This document shows positions 21,519-32,326 of a stretch of DNA of 64,000 nt, in pieces; position 1 is the first letter of the stretch, and the number at the start of each line of letters is the position of its first letter. Origin of the DNA: Paracyclopina nana (Eukaryota > Arthropoda > Copepoda > Cyclopoida > Cyclopettidae); assembly GCA_019096065.1 (NCBI GenBank), contig JAGUCH010000003.1:2294001-2358000 (forward strand). Direction: 5' to 3'. The translations under genes and the position numbers were made by a program. The notes beneath the pieces were generated by a model that was given only the letters and a program-made list of their open reading frames with translations, did no database searches and was not told the origin of the DNA.

Positions 21519-23372
21519 ATGAAAGCCACGATTCTGGTCGTAAGCCTATTGCTATCTTCAGGTAAAAGTTTCAGCTAAAAAGGCGTACTGTTATTCTTTG
21601 CTATAAGCTTTTGCTTCTTTTGCCGTATCATTCACCAAGCTTGTAGAATCAACCGACATTTTGTAATATGTATCCTATGTATTTTGAAGCTGGAATACAG
21701 TGATGCCAAAGAAAAAAGCTTCATGCCTAAGTCAACTGAAACGTTTCTCTTTTTCTTCAGCATTTGCTGGGCTGACAATCAAAGAATTTGAAAAGGAGTT
21801 CCATCAAGTCTTTTCGGACTCGAAAGCCGAAGCAAAGGCGAAGGCGCAATTGGAAAAGACTGAGGAAAGCATTGAGGAGAACAATGAGAGATACGAAAAG
21901 GGCGAGTCCACATTTGTTGAGCAGGTGAACGAGCTGAGCGACTTGACTTCTGAGGAATTAGAGTCAGAGAAACTAGGCTACATTGAAGGCCCACAAGAAG
22001 CTGAGCATGCCCTTGGGTACATTGAGGCCTCCGATGAAGAGCGAGAGGCCATCTTTGCAGAAAATGAGCCCTACCTCAGGGAAATCTATGCGAGAGCCAG
22101 CCGATGGGGCACTCCTTCTGAATACGACGCCAGGAAAGAAAGTAATGAGTGGTTAGGCGTCCGAGGCGGGCAACTCCGTCTCGGATAATTTGAGCAGGGA
22201 CGAGGACGTTAAACCTTATCACGATTATTTTACCTTATTACGCAAACTTTTAATTTTAAAAATTGGTAACGTGCCTCGCTCCGCTCAAATTATGAAATAT
22301 AGTCGAAAAATGCACATAAATTCGAATTTCCACTAGATTTGATTACCCCCGCGAGACACCAGAAGACATGCGGCTCTTGCGCAGCCTTCGCAGCCACCGC
22401 AGTCCACGAAACTTGCTACAGAAAGCAAGGAGTACCAATGAATAACCTGGATTTGTCCGAGGAGCAGCTTATGAGCTGCGGCTATGGGTCTGATGGCCTA
22501 GGTGGATGCGATGGCGCCTACACACCCAATTACTTGATATTTTTCCAGCAGAAAATGGGCGGGGTGGGAGCCCATGAAAAGGACTATCCCTACAGGGGCA
22601 TCAAAAACAGCTACAATTGCGACAAGAACAAGAAGTGGAACGCGGGAGCGAAGGTGACTCAGGCCATCACGGATACCTGGTGCAGCGAATCAAAGCTTCA
22701 ATCCTTGGTGCATCAATACGGAGCTGTGGCCACTGGCATTAAAGTCTACAAAGACTTTTACAGCTACAAAAGTGGAATCTACACGCCTCAGTAAGCCAGC
22801 CTAAATTTTGCTTCTGATAGGACATAATATGGGGAAATACTGCTTTGTAGGCCCAATCAGAAGGAGGAAGGTGGCCATGCGATCACTGTGGTCGGGTATT
22901 TTGTCGATGAGTCCCAATGCTACTTCTGGGGCTGGTTTTGCTACGGAAACGACTACTGGATCATCAAAAACTCCTGGGGCCCAAATTGGGGCGAAAACGG
23001 CTTTTTCAAGATGAGGAAAGGATATGGAGACCTTGCGATCGCAGGAACTTGTTCTGTCGCCGAATGCTCGAAAGCTGGATCAATTAGGAGGAGCGAGTCG
23101 ATTTCCTCGCCCAAAGAAATGCCCAAGTCATCCCCATCGTGCGATCTGAGCGAGAAGTATGCAGAGTTCTTCCCAATGAACGGTGACTGGAAAGTTGGAA
23201 AGGATGGTATTAGTTTAACATGGAAATGTTAGCATAATTCTTAGAGTGGTTTTTTTTAGTTGGCAACTCCACTGAAGAAGTGGAAATCAAATGCGTTGAC
23301 TCTGTCTGCACACCAATGGCTGATGGAGTGGAAGATGCTTGCGAGTTCATTTGTGGCTCTTCTAGTTGTTAA
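21519..23372 (+). CDS. Papain-family (C1A) cysteine protease with cysteine-rich C-terminal extension
   Basis: Five exons: 21519-21561, 21761-22141, 22337-22790, 22851-23206 and 23260-23372, giving 448 residues in frame. A signal peptide is followed by an I29-type propeptide (FEKEFHQVF..NELSDLTSEEL), then the mature domain starting around SEYDARKENLITPARHQ. The catalytic Cys is residue 156 in KTCGSC, the His is in EGGHAITVVGY and the Asn in WIIKNSWGPNWGENGFF. The residue after the nucleophile is Ala (CGSCAAF) instead of the usual Trp. The loop before the Asn motif is enlarged and contains two cysteines (QCYFWGWFCYG). About 75 residues with six cysteines follow the catalytic domain. The donor at 22142 was chosen because it alone restores the family alignment. 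Probably digestive or secretory. Confidence 0.85.
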
Positions 23373-23652
23373 TGATAGACTCGAAATACAGTTTTCAATG
23401 CTAGCAATGAAAAAACGCATTATTCGTGCAGAATATCACAATTCCAAAATTAGACAAATTGGTGCAGCTCAGATGATTGGCGTTCATTCATTTTTGATGA
23501 AGCATCACAAAAATTGAATCAAGTCACATATGTTTGTCAGAGGCAATGAGTGGATCCGGAGAAGAAAAGTTACTCTCGGGTTCCAAGAAAAATGCATAGC
23601 TATAGCTGCTCCTTGCTAAAGCTGGGAAGTCCAGTTTGGAGGACAAGAAAAA

Positions 23653-23662
23653 TATATAAATA
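23653..23662 (+). promoter_or_regulatory. TATA box of the Gly/Tyr/Asn-repeat protein gene
   Basis: TATATAAATA, 53 bp upstream of the ATG at 23706, placing the expected start site about 20 bp before the ATG. Confidence 0.7.
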
Positions 23663-23705
23663 AAGCCACACTTCCAAGGCCTCAGTAGTTGTCGTAGAGT
23701 TCACC

Positions 23706-26169
23706 ATGATAAAGCTGCAAAAAGCTGTAACATGCATCCTGATCTTTGCTTTCACTTTTGTCAGTGCTATCCAAGCCAATTGCAAAACGAGTGATGCAAA
23801 ATGGAATGCTGGAAGCAAGCCACTCGTGACCCAACCCTCCAAAACGTACCCAGAAAGAGTTGAGGTCAACTGGGGAGGAATCATCACTAATCAAAGATGC
23901 GCAGACCTATTCTACGTGTTTGCCTGGAAAAATGGCCAAGCCAAAGAGAGGGGACAAAAAATCACCATAACTAACAACACGATTGTGAAGCAAGAGGTCA
24001 TCATTGAGCCTTGCGTTGATTACAACTTTGCTGTGGAATTGGTGGAGAGAGACTGGCTTCGCACAGATGAAAAATTCACAGAGACTGCAAAGTTCAAAAC
24101 TGAGGCCATTCCATCTTTGGCCAGTCAGGACAAAAGCCAATTCATCATGGGATATGGCAAAGATAGGTATGGAAGAGATGCGGACTTGAGCAAAGCTAGC
24201 ATTCGGTTCCACAAGAGCATGATCAAGCACGCCAGTTGCATCAAGCACGTCGAAATCACTGGCGTGATTGACAATAGCCCTCCAAAGCCGCCACCAATTG
24301 GAGGCTCCACTCAATCCAGATCTTTGCTTTTTGGAGGCCTTCGAGGTGTTGGAGGCAGCAGTCAAAATCCAGGATATGGAAACGTTGGAGGCAGCAGTCA
24401 AAATCCAGGATATGGAAACGTTGGAGGCAGCAGTCAAAATCCAGGTTATGGAAACGTTGGAGGCAGCAGCCAAAATCCAGGATATGGAAACGTTGGAGGC
24501 AGCAGTCAAAATCCAGGTTATGGAAACGTTGGAGGCAGCAGTCAAAATCCAGGATATGGAAACGTTGGAGGCAGCAGTCAAAATCCAGGATATGGAAACG
24601 TTGGAGGTAGCAGTCAAAATCCAGGATACGGAAACGTTGGAGGCAGCAGCCAAAATCCAGGATATGGAAACGTTGGAGGTAGCAGTCAAAATCCAGGATA
24701 CGGAAACGTTGGAGGCAGCAGCCAAAATCCAGGATATGGAAACGTTGGAGGCAGCAGCCAAAATTCAGGATATGGAAACGTTGGAGGCAGCAGTCACAGC
24801 CCAGGATACAATCAAGGTAAACATCTAACGTTTAGTACGGAATTCTTGAAGAAGGGCAATTTTAGGAGGATCATGGTCGAGTGGACAGCATATCCTACCA
24901 GACAACCATGGTTATTACAGAAATCCGGATTGCCCAATCGGTGGATCCAACCAGTATCCCAACTATGGCACTTACAACCCAAACTGCTACAGATCCAAGC
25001 CAGGCTACGAGCATAACCACGTGCATGGCAACTCCTACTCAAGGCCTCCCTACGAAAATAACAACAACAACAATATGCAATGGAACCAAAATCGGTACAA
25101 GAGGACCATTGGCAAGGTCTACACATCACCCACCAGTTCGTCATCGTCATCAAGCTATCCATCATACTCCTCCACTTACTCCTCATACCCCAGCCCTCCC
25201 ATTTCCTCGCCCCCAATTTCGAACCCTCCCATTGCCACGCCTTCCCAAACCACAAGCAAGCCAGTGCACGGAGGAGGAAACTACAACACAATTTCTCAGA
25301 AAGTGGAGCCACCCTTCAACAATGAGTTCATTGAAGTCACTTTCCCCATTGAAGCCTGCAAAGGCTACAAGTTCACCCTCAAGGTTATCAGCCCAAGGAA
25401 TGCAGTCATGGGCGAAATCAAGGACCTCGTCATGCCCAGGCTGTCAGAAATGTCCGACTTCCATCCACCTCCAATGTCCAAGGTGTTCAAGGTGCAACCC
25501 AGCACCAGTGCATTTGGGCCAACCATTGTCCTGGATCCAACCTCCGGAATCCCCTCAACTTGTGTTGAGGACTTTCTGCATGCTGTTGACAACCACATTT
25601 CCCACCTTGAGGAAGACCTGGACTTTCACGTGCATCATGAGGACCAGGCCAACCGGAGAGTCAATGACATTGCCACAAATCTGAACTCTCAGCTCAGCAA
25701 GGAAATCAAGGCTTTGGGCTGCAAGTGTGACTCTACGTCAATCAGGTTGAATGGGACCATTTCGACGTACCAAGACTACATGGGAGTCTATCACTACCAA
25801 GGGCTGCATCAGGTGATTCAAAATTGAGCATTGCCAAAAAAAAGTTGTGATGTTATTGGTGCAATATCTTTATAGGACAAGCCCTACTACAAAAAAGTGG
25901 AGCCTCAAATTTTGCTCTTCCCAATGACCAACGGAACTTTGCCCAAGACAGGAAAATTCCTTTATTGGGACAACTCGGCCCACTTTTGGCATGTTGGGCC
26001 CAGCTTTGCTGTGAAAGAGGCCAAATTCAAGGCCAAGAAAGCCACCAATGACAAATGCCCTGCTGACCCCAACAACATACAAGAGTGGACCTATGCGGGT
26101 TCACTCACCTGGCATAACGACCGACACGTGCAGATTGAGTGCATGGATAAAAGTTTCATCGCTATATAA
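23706..26169 (+). CDS. Large secreted protein with GGSSQNPGYGNV tandem repeats
   Basis: Exons 23706-24816, 24866-25812 and 25876-26169 (introns 49 and 63 bp) encode 783 residues. A signal peptide (ending near FVSAIQA) precedes an N-terminal globular region of about 185 residues with several cysteines. Then come 12 copies of a 12-residue repeat and a degenerate 13th, a Tyr/Asn/Pro-rich segment (NHGYYRNPDCPIGG, SKPGYEHNH), and a Ser/Pro-rich stretch with poly-Ser and poly-Asn. A C-terminal region of about 270 residues has a predicted helical stretch (LEEDLDFHVHHEDQANRRVND) and paired cysteines. No family recognised. Repeat composition resembles extracellular structural or adhesive proteins, which is only an inference. 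The 49-bp first intron lies directly after the repeat. Confidence 0.75.
24351..24815 (+). repeat. Coding minisatellite, 36-bp unit, 12 full copies plus a partial
   Basis: Units begin GGAGGCAGCAGTCAAAATCC at 24351 and every 36 bp up to 24783. Copies differ by a few synonymous changes (GGA/GGT, AGT/AGC, TAT/TAC), and two variants alternate in the later copies, as expected from recent unequal exchange. Confidence 0.95.
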
Positions 26170-27829
26170 TGAATTAGAGCCATCTTTAGATGAGAGGCCA
26201 AAAATAGAGTTGACTGGACGAGAATTTCAGGTTTTGATTGTGCATTACCCCCTCTTGTTGTAGTTGCTCCAAATAGAGGATTATTTCTAAGGCAAAGCCA
26301 TTGAATACTATTTTTTCATCTGAATCAACATGTGCATGCAATTTCCATTGCTACATATCAAAGTGCTAAGACTCGTCGGCACCTGTGAAAAAGAGGGCCA
26401 ATTCTATTTTATTCCATTTTTTGGCGCAAAAAAAACAGGATCAACTTAGTTTCCTAAAAAATGTATTCTGTCATGGACTTGAATTCTAAGATTCAGTCAT
26501 GTTCTTCTTTTCTAAAATGTCTTGAATGCTTCTTTGCAACTCAGTGTTCTGGTTTGGTTTTTTTCCTTTTTTTCTCAAAATTCATGGATAGACAAGGGGC
26601 AGTCAAGGAAGATAACGATTTTTACAAAAAAAACTGGTTTTTGGATAATAAAAGTCTTATGACGTCAATGTGGTCGTGTTTCCACGAGGAAAATCGTTGG
26701 AAATTCTACTATAAATATAATGGCTGAAATCAGGCCAGTTTTGCCATAACAGAGACCATTTTCCCCTTCATAACAACCCGCATTTTTTCCGCAGAATGGC
26801 TCTCAATGATTTTTGAGCGAGGAGTAAAAAATATCCATGGAGAAAACATGAGTTATGCTAAGAGTCCATTGCATTGTTAGATAGGTCAAAGACTGAGAAA
26901 CTGGTTTTAGTATGAGTACAGCAATTATTATGAATCAACCAAGCATGTTCCAGGTCATTCAAGCATACCCAAAAGGCTTCTGACATTTTTAATGGCTACA
27001 GCTTTACCACATAGGCAATTTTCACAAGCAAATTTTTTTTAAGATTCTAAAAGTAAGAAAAAATGGGAAAACGTCACGCATAAAGCATAATTCTCAATTT
27101 TTCAAAATGTACTTTTCTTGGGATTGCGATTTTTTTACGCAGTAAGGTATTTGACGTAACATAGTGCCTAAAACCTCATTGAGGTGACTTAATCCAAAGA
27201 CAAAATGGCACCCTTTCCAGCCATAAAACCAAATGCAAATCAGGCAATTATTCACTATTTTCATTGCTGAAACCCAATTTTTCTAGCCTGGCTCCGCCGA
27301 TCAGTCAATCAAATTCTTATGAGTATAACTAAGTATTTAAATGATTTTCGTTGTTGGAACCAGGCCAGGCTAAAGATAGTTTCAAAGGACAGTGGCTCTT
27401 GTTAACTTACATGATTTAATATGAGAGAATCAGAAATTATTGAGGGTAAAAAAATGCAAGATTCGTAAAATTACGCTTGCTAGTTGCTTTGAATAAATAT
27501 TTATTTCCTATAGGATATCATTCATATACACGGAGATTTATGGAGGTCTCTCACATTCCTTAAAAGCAAGTTTTTAATTAGATTTCCCAATTTGGTAAAA
27601 GGCTAGAAAGCCAACTAATTTTTTGGACTACAATCCTGATAATTGCTTTTTTGAACATACCTGCAAAAAGGCTTAGTGTTTTGCCAATTTCAAAAGGGGT
27701 CAGAAATTTGAGTGAGTACAAATCTGCCATGTGAAAACGTGCCAGAGTTCCAACGTTCGATCTTTCGTTGGCACTCCATTGGTCACGTCAGGCTCACATA
27801 TGGCATAGCAACAATGGCTTCAGAGGGGG
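26170..27829. other. Intergenic region, about 1.65 kb; nothing recognised
   Basis: AT-rich with no convincing gene. An open frame at 26461-26727 has biased composition and no recognisable domain. TAGCCTGG (27284) and CCAGGCTA (27365) form only a short inverted pair. Confidence 0.5.
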
Positions 27830-27837
27830 TATAAATA
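27830..27837 (+). promoter_or_regulatory. TATA box of the small cysteine-rich secreted peptide gene
   Basis: TATAAATA, 56 bp before the ATG at 27886; the expected start site is about 25 bp upstream of the ATG. Confidence 0.75.
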
Positions 27838-27885
27838 GGCCGCCTTGATTTTACTGGTCACCAGTTTCTTCGCTGAGCTCCAACC

Positions 27886-28375
27886 ATGAACACAGTAAGC
27901 CAACAGGGTGGTAAATTGGGTAACCACCATTTTCTAAACTTTGTTCTCATTTCTAGGCTGTCGTATTCCTCTGCTTTGCCGTCGTGGCCACCCATGCTTT
28001 TAGCATTGAGCAAGACATTTCGGCTGCAAAGCCCCTAGATTACTACATCAAGCAAGTGGCCAAGTCCAGCTACAATGACAACAAGTAAGCGCCTAGTTTG
28101 CTCATTTTCCTTCATTTTAATATTTATACATTTATCTTAACAGAGTCTACTGCTTTGCTGAGAGGTGCACAGCTTGCAAAAACTCCTTCGCCAACGAGCC
28201 CCTTGCCACGTATGACTGCTCTGGTAAATGCGGCCTTTGCGCACTCTGCAAAGGTGCTGATGATGTCCCCGATTGCAAGAGATGGTGCACAGTTGGAGAA
28301 GACGAGTGCTTGGGCAATTGCCTCAAAGGAAAGGCCATCTGCACTGCTTGCTCATCAAAGTGCGAATTGGCCTAA
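27886..28375 (+). CDS. Small secreted 14-cysteine protein
   Basis: Three exons, 27886-27894 (only Met-Asn-Thr), 27957-28084 and 28144-28375, encode about 122 residues. The N-terminus MNTAVVFLCFAVVATHAFS is a signal peptide. A linker of about 27 residues precedes a domain of about 75 residues with 14 cysteines, including CTAC, CGLCALC and CTAC pairs and WC, and no obvious similarity to a named fold. The pattern suggests seven disulfides or metal binding. A TATA box lies 56 bp upstream and AATAAA at 28415-28420. The first coding exon holds only 9 nt, so the gene is easily missed by ORF searches. Function unknown; an antimicrobial, inhibitory or gland-product role would be speculation. Confidence 0.75.
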
Positions 28376-28927
28376 CCGTAGAACTTTAGCTCAACTCTGC
28401 AAATCAGCTGATTAAATAAAAAAGCTTCATGATGCCGAATTCTCATTCTTTGCCCTACTTGATTTCACGCGGGAGTTGGATTAATTAAAAGTATAATTTG
28501 GGGCCATACAAAATAGCCATTCTTGATGGAGCGATGTCATTCTGGTAGCTTTTTCAATTGTGAAAAGATCAGCCTTGCATTTTCCTATGAAATCGGAATT
28601 TCAGAATATGGTCAAACACAAACTGCAAAAATCACACCTTGCGGAAAATGAAAACGGGAAGAGTAACTACTTTTGGATGCCCTAAGTAAGCAGCGCGGCG
28701 TTCAGAGCAAAACAGATATGGGCTAGTTTCCATTCGTTTTTGCTTAGGATTTTGTACAGTCTTTTTTCCTCACTGTCATTCAAACGACTCCACTTTTTTG
28801 AGCGAAGTATAATCTGGTATAATCTGCCCATTCGATTTTTCAAAAGTGAATTGAAAATTCCTCCAAGAAATTGGCTATCCACGGCACTGCATTGATGAGG
28901 TTTACTAAATATTAAGGAAGATTGACC

Positions 28928-29340
28928 AAAACCTCATATGGTCTGAGGAAACTCGCTGAGACCATATTAATGGCCTCGAAATATTGCGCAACCCCCCTGA
29001 TGACCCCTGGGAGCGCTAGGACCCAAATTATGTCCCCATTACCCCAATTAGTGCTTTTAAGGAGGCGTTCCTCCTTTTTTGGAACCCCGTTTTTCGCATA
29101 TCACCACTAATTTTTCAGATGCAGCCTTTGGCCCCGCCCCTTGGGGCCTGGAGGCCCAGGGCTGGTACCCCGGGTTCCTAGGGGTTAGGGCTACGCAGTT
29201 GGACATCTACCTCAATCGGGCCCTAAGTTAGCCCATTCCCCTGCTAATGGAGCACCGGCTTAAGAGACTCGACTTGTTCGGCAAAACCTCATGCAACCCC
29301 CGAGATGAACTCTGAGCGCCCTAAGAGCGGGATTTTGACC
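28928..29340. other. GC-rich island with an internal diverged repeat
   Basis: The stretch is markedly richer in G and C than its surroundings. CAAAACCTCAT followed by CAACCCCC occurs twice, near 28928 and 29282. The first copy is interrupted by an insert containing a hairpin (ATATGGTCT / AGACCATAT). No ORF or RNA recognised; the flanking 28.4-28.9 and 29.4-29.8 kb show nothing. Confidence 0.4.
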
Positions 29341-29819
29341 CTGACTTTGGGCCCTGCTGTTCGCGCCACCTATTTAAATCGGCCGGTCAATTAAGAGATG
29401 CTCGCTCTGATCCACTCAATCAATAGTTCCAGTATCCTCAGTCAGTGTCTACACCCGTTTTCTCTATTTTTAGCTACTTATTGTCCAGTTGAAAGCCTTT
29501 TTCTAGCTTTCCCAGATTAAGACGTTGTTTGCTAATTATCGGCGGAGCTGGTTTTTTTTATCAAATTGTTTCTTTTTTCTATTCCTCCATAGAGTAGCCA
29601 GCCGAAGTGTAGTAGAAGTACAGCTGTCATTATGGATCACCTTATATTCTAGATCATCTTGCATGAAATAAAGTTATTACCATAATATCTTTTAATTATC
29701 AAAGGAGTGGTTTGTTCTTAGATTCTCTAGATTACAAACCTCAAATAGACGTAGACAGTTCAGACAAATGAATAAGCACCTGGTAAACCGGAACCTGTCA
29801 ATGCTTTGCAATGCGAAGA

Positions 29820-30079
29820 AAGTGGCACAAAAACGCGTGTACTTCAATTCTCAATGGCTTCACTACAAGCCTAAAGAAAAGGGGCCCCCAATCCAGTTTT
29901 TTTGTCCAAGTTATAGAAACTTACATAATACCTACCAAATCAGCCCAACCTGGGCAAGTGGCACAAAAAACGCGTGTGCTTCAATTCTCAACGGCTTCAC
30001 TACAAGCCTTAAGAAAAGGGGCCCCCAATCCAGTTTTTTTGTCCAAGTTATAGAAACTTACATAATACCTACCAAATCA
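29820..30079. repeat. Tandem duplication, about 136-bp period, two copies
   Basis: Sequence from about 29820 (AGTGGCACAAAAA) recurs at about 29956 with few changes, up to CCTACCAAATCAG at 30067-30079. It lies in the intergenic region upstream of ACAD8. The remaining 30.08-30.76 kb shows no gene. Confidence 0.85.
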
Positions 30080-30761
30080 GGTTCTCTAAAATAAAACGAG
30101 CATGCACGTGTCCAAGCCACGAGATCTCCAGGTATATGCTGCTATTCACTAGTCAAGGGAAAAGTACAAGAAACCAGATTTGTAACGAAAATAGCGTTAT
30201 CTACAGTCATTCAACGCAGCCTAAAAATATACGAATCTCAATTTCTTACCTGGCAGAATTCTGAAGATGAATTTCTTTCATTAGCCCTTCCTGATCTTTC
30301 TTTTTACCACATTTCATTTTGGATTCAACGCAATCGTCAAATAAATGAACGAAACTTCATCACAGATATTCGCCAGTACACTCACTTCACTGCACTGAGA
30401 TTTCCGACTATTGAGAACTGAGAACTGAGAAGCCAACATTGCTGACACTGCTCAGCCAAAAAAACTGCGATTAAACTAACTCGATGCCCAAACCGAACCT
30501 ACGATATTAAGGCATTAAGGTACTATTGTCCTATTAATAGATATCAATTCATGGCGAACAATCCTTTGAGGCTCTGAAATGATGACTCAAGAGAAAATCA
30601 TTGAAATTATTTTGCTGAATTTAAATTCCATTCGCGCTTCCCCACTGTATTCTATCGGTCAAATACTAAAAATCGGCTACTTTCGATCCTTTCTGTGTCA
30701 GCTGTTCCAGCTATTCTAATGTTATGAAATGTAAACAGAGTTACGAAAATACATTGTCAAA

Positions 30762-32210
30762 ATGTCAGTCATCTTTAATCCCGTTTTTCTCCGAGCTTTG
30801 AGGCCGTCATGTCGATCTTTGAGGCCGACAGCCTCGTTTGTGACCTCAGTGGATCGTAAGTGTGCAAGAATATCCAAAAGTTCAATAAAATAATGGCTTG
30901 TTTTTCAGCCACTGATGGGCTTGATGAGGATCAGAAAGCAATTCAGAAAATGGCCACAGACTTTGCCAAGAACGAAATGCAACCTCACATGGCGAAGTGG
31001 GATCAAGAAGTACGATGACATCATCTTTAGTACCATGAATTTTTATAATAAAGTGTTGTTTTATAGCACATTTTCCCAGTGGAGACTTTGAGGAAAGCTG
31101 CCAGCCTCGGATTTGGTGCCCTGTACAGCAGCCCTGATTTTGGCGGCACCGGCCTCTCCAGATTGGAAGCTTCTGTCGTTTTTGAAGCATTATCTCAAGG
31201 TTGTGTATCAACCACGGCATACATCACGATTCACAAGTAGCCAATTCTTAAAAAATTAATTAGGATAAGGTTGAATATTTCTTTCAGCATGGTGTGTTGG
31301 ATGATTGACAAGTATGGCAATGAAGCCCAACGCTCCAAATGGGTACCCCTAATGGCCTCAATGGAGAAATTCGGCTCTTACTGCCTGACAGAACCTGGAT
31401 CAGGATCAGATGCAGCCTCTCTGTCAACCACTGCCAAAAAGAAGGGGGACAAGTATATATTGAATGGATCGAAAGCCTTCATATCAGGTGGGGGCTCTTC
31501 AGACGTTTATCTAGTCATGTGCAGAACGGGAGGCCTTGGGCCTAAAGGAATTTCTTGCCTCCTCGTTGAAAAAGACTCCACACCTGGCCTCAGCTTTGGC
31601 AAGAAAGAAAACAAAATGGGCTGGAATTCTCAACCTACAAGAGCTGTCAATTTTGAAGATGCTGAAGTTCCAATTGAAAATCTGGTCGGGGTGGAAGGCC
31701 AAGGTTTCAATATTGCCATGTCTGGCCTCAATGGGGGTCGCATAAACATTGCTTCCACTTCATTGGGAGCTGCTCAAGCCAGTCTTGAACTTGTCAAGGA
31801 ACATTTGAGTGTGAGGAAGCAATTCGGCAGGCCGCTAGCAGATTTCCAACATAACCAATTCACCATGGCTCAAATGGCCACCAAGCTGGTTGCCTCGAGG
31901 TCACTTGTGAGAAATGCAGCTAAGGCATTGGACTCGAGTCATCCTGAAACAGCCTCGCTTTGTGCAATGGCCAAATTATTTGCCACTGACAACTGCTTTG
32001 AAGTAGGTTTTACCTCTTTTATGTTATTTGTCAAATCTATTTATTTCATTACAGATTGTGAATCATGCCCTGCAAATGTATGGTGGTTATGGATACCTAA
32101 AAGATTACCCTATCGAGCAGTACTTGAGAGACATAAGAGTGAACCAAATTCTGGAAGGAACCAATCAAGTCATGCAAATAATAATTTCAAGAAATCTACT
32201 CAAAGAATAA
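30762..32210 (+). CDS. ACAD8: Isobutyryl-CoA dehydrogenase, mitochondrial
   Basis: Five exons, 30762-30855, 30909-31009, 31067-31236, 31288-32002 and 32055-32210, encode 411 residues in frame, close to the usual 415. An Arg/Ser-rich mitochondrial presequence precedes the acyl-CoA dehydrogenase N, middle and C domains. Motifs: [15 protein letters not shown] (FAD/substrate signature), [14 protein letters not shown], and near the C-terminus ILEGTNQVM with the catalytic-base Glu at about residue 394, placed as in ACAD8. It oxidises isobutyryl-CoA to methacrylyl-CoA in valine catabolism, passing electrons to ETF. The signal AATAAA (32206-32211) overlaps the stop codon. The next gene starts 116 bp downstream. 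Confidence 0.93.
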
Positions 32211-32326
32211 ATATATTACTTCGGTGACCTCTTGTGCATCATCTTTTTAGCGTTATCTTTGTTTGCTGACTGAACACAGAAATCTAAAAGGTCATGATTT
32301 TGCGAGCAGTAAACTTATATACAGAC

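Noticed and set aside
23907-24761. Long minus-strand frame with a SNVSISWILTAA-type repeat
   Set aside because: Antisense shadow of the 36-bp minisatellite; open only because the repeat is a multiple of three.
27284-27372. Inverted repeat TAGCCTGG/CCAGGCTA as a mobile element
   Set aside because: Only 8 bp, no target duplication and no related sequence in the window.
29768-30094. Possible repeat protein
   Set aside because: Open frame runs through a recent noncoding tandem duplication; no start context or similarity.
32294-32326. Earlier in-frame ATG for the crystallin/aerolysin-like gene
   Set aside because: It would add 11 residues before an excellent signal peptide; the ATG at 32327 is preferred.
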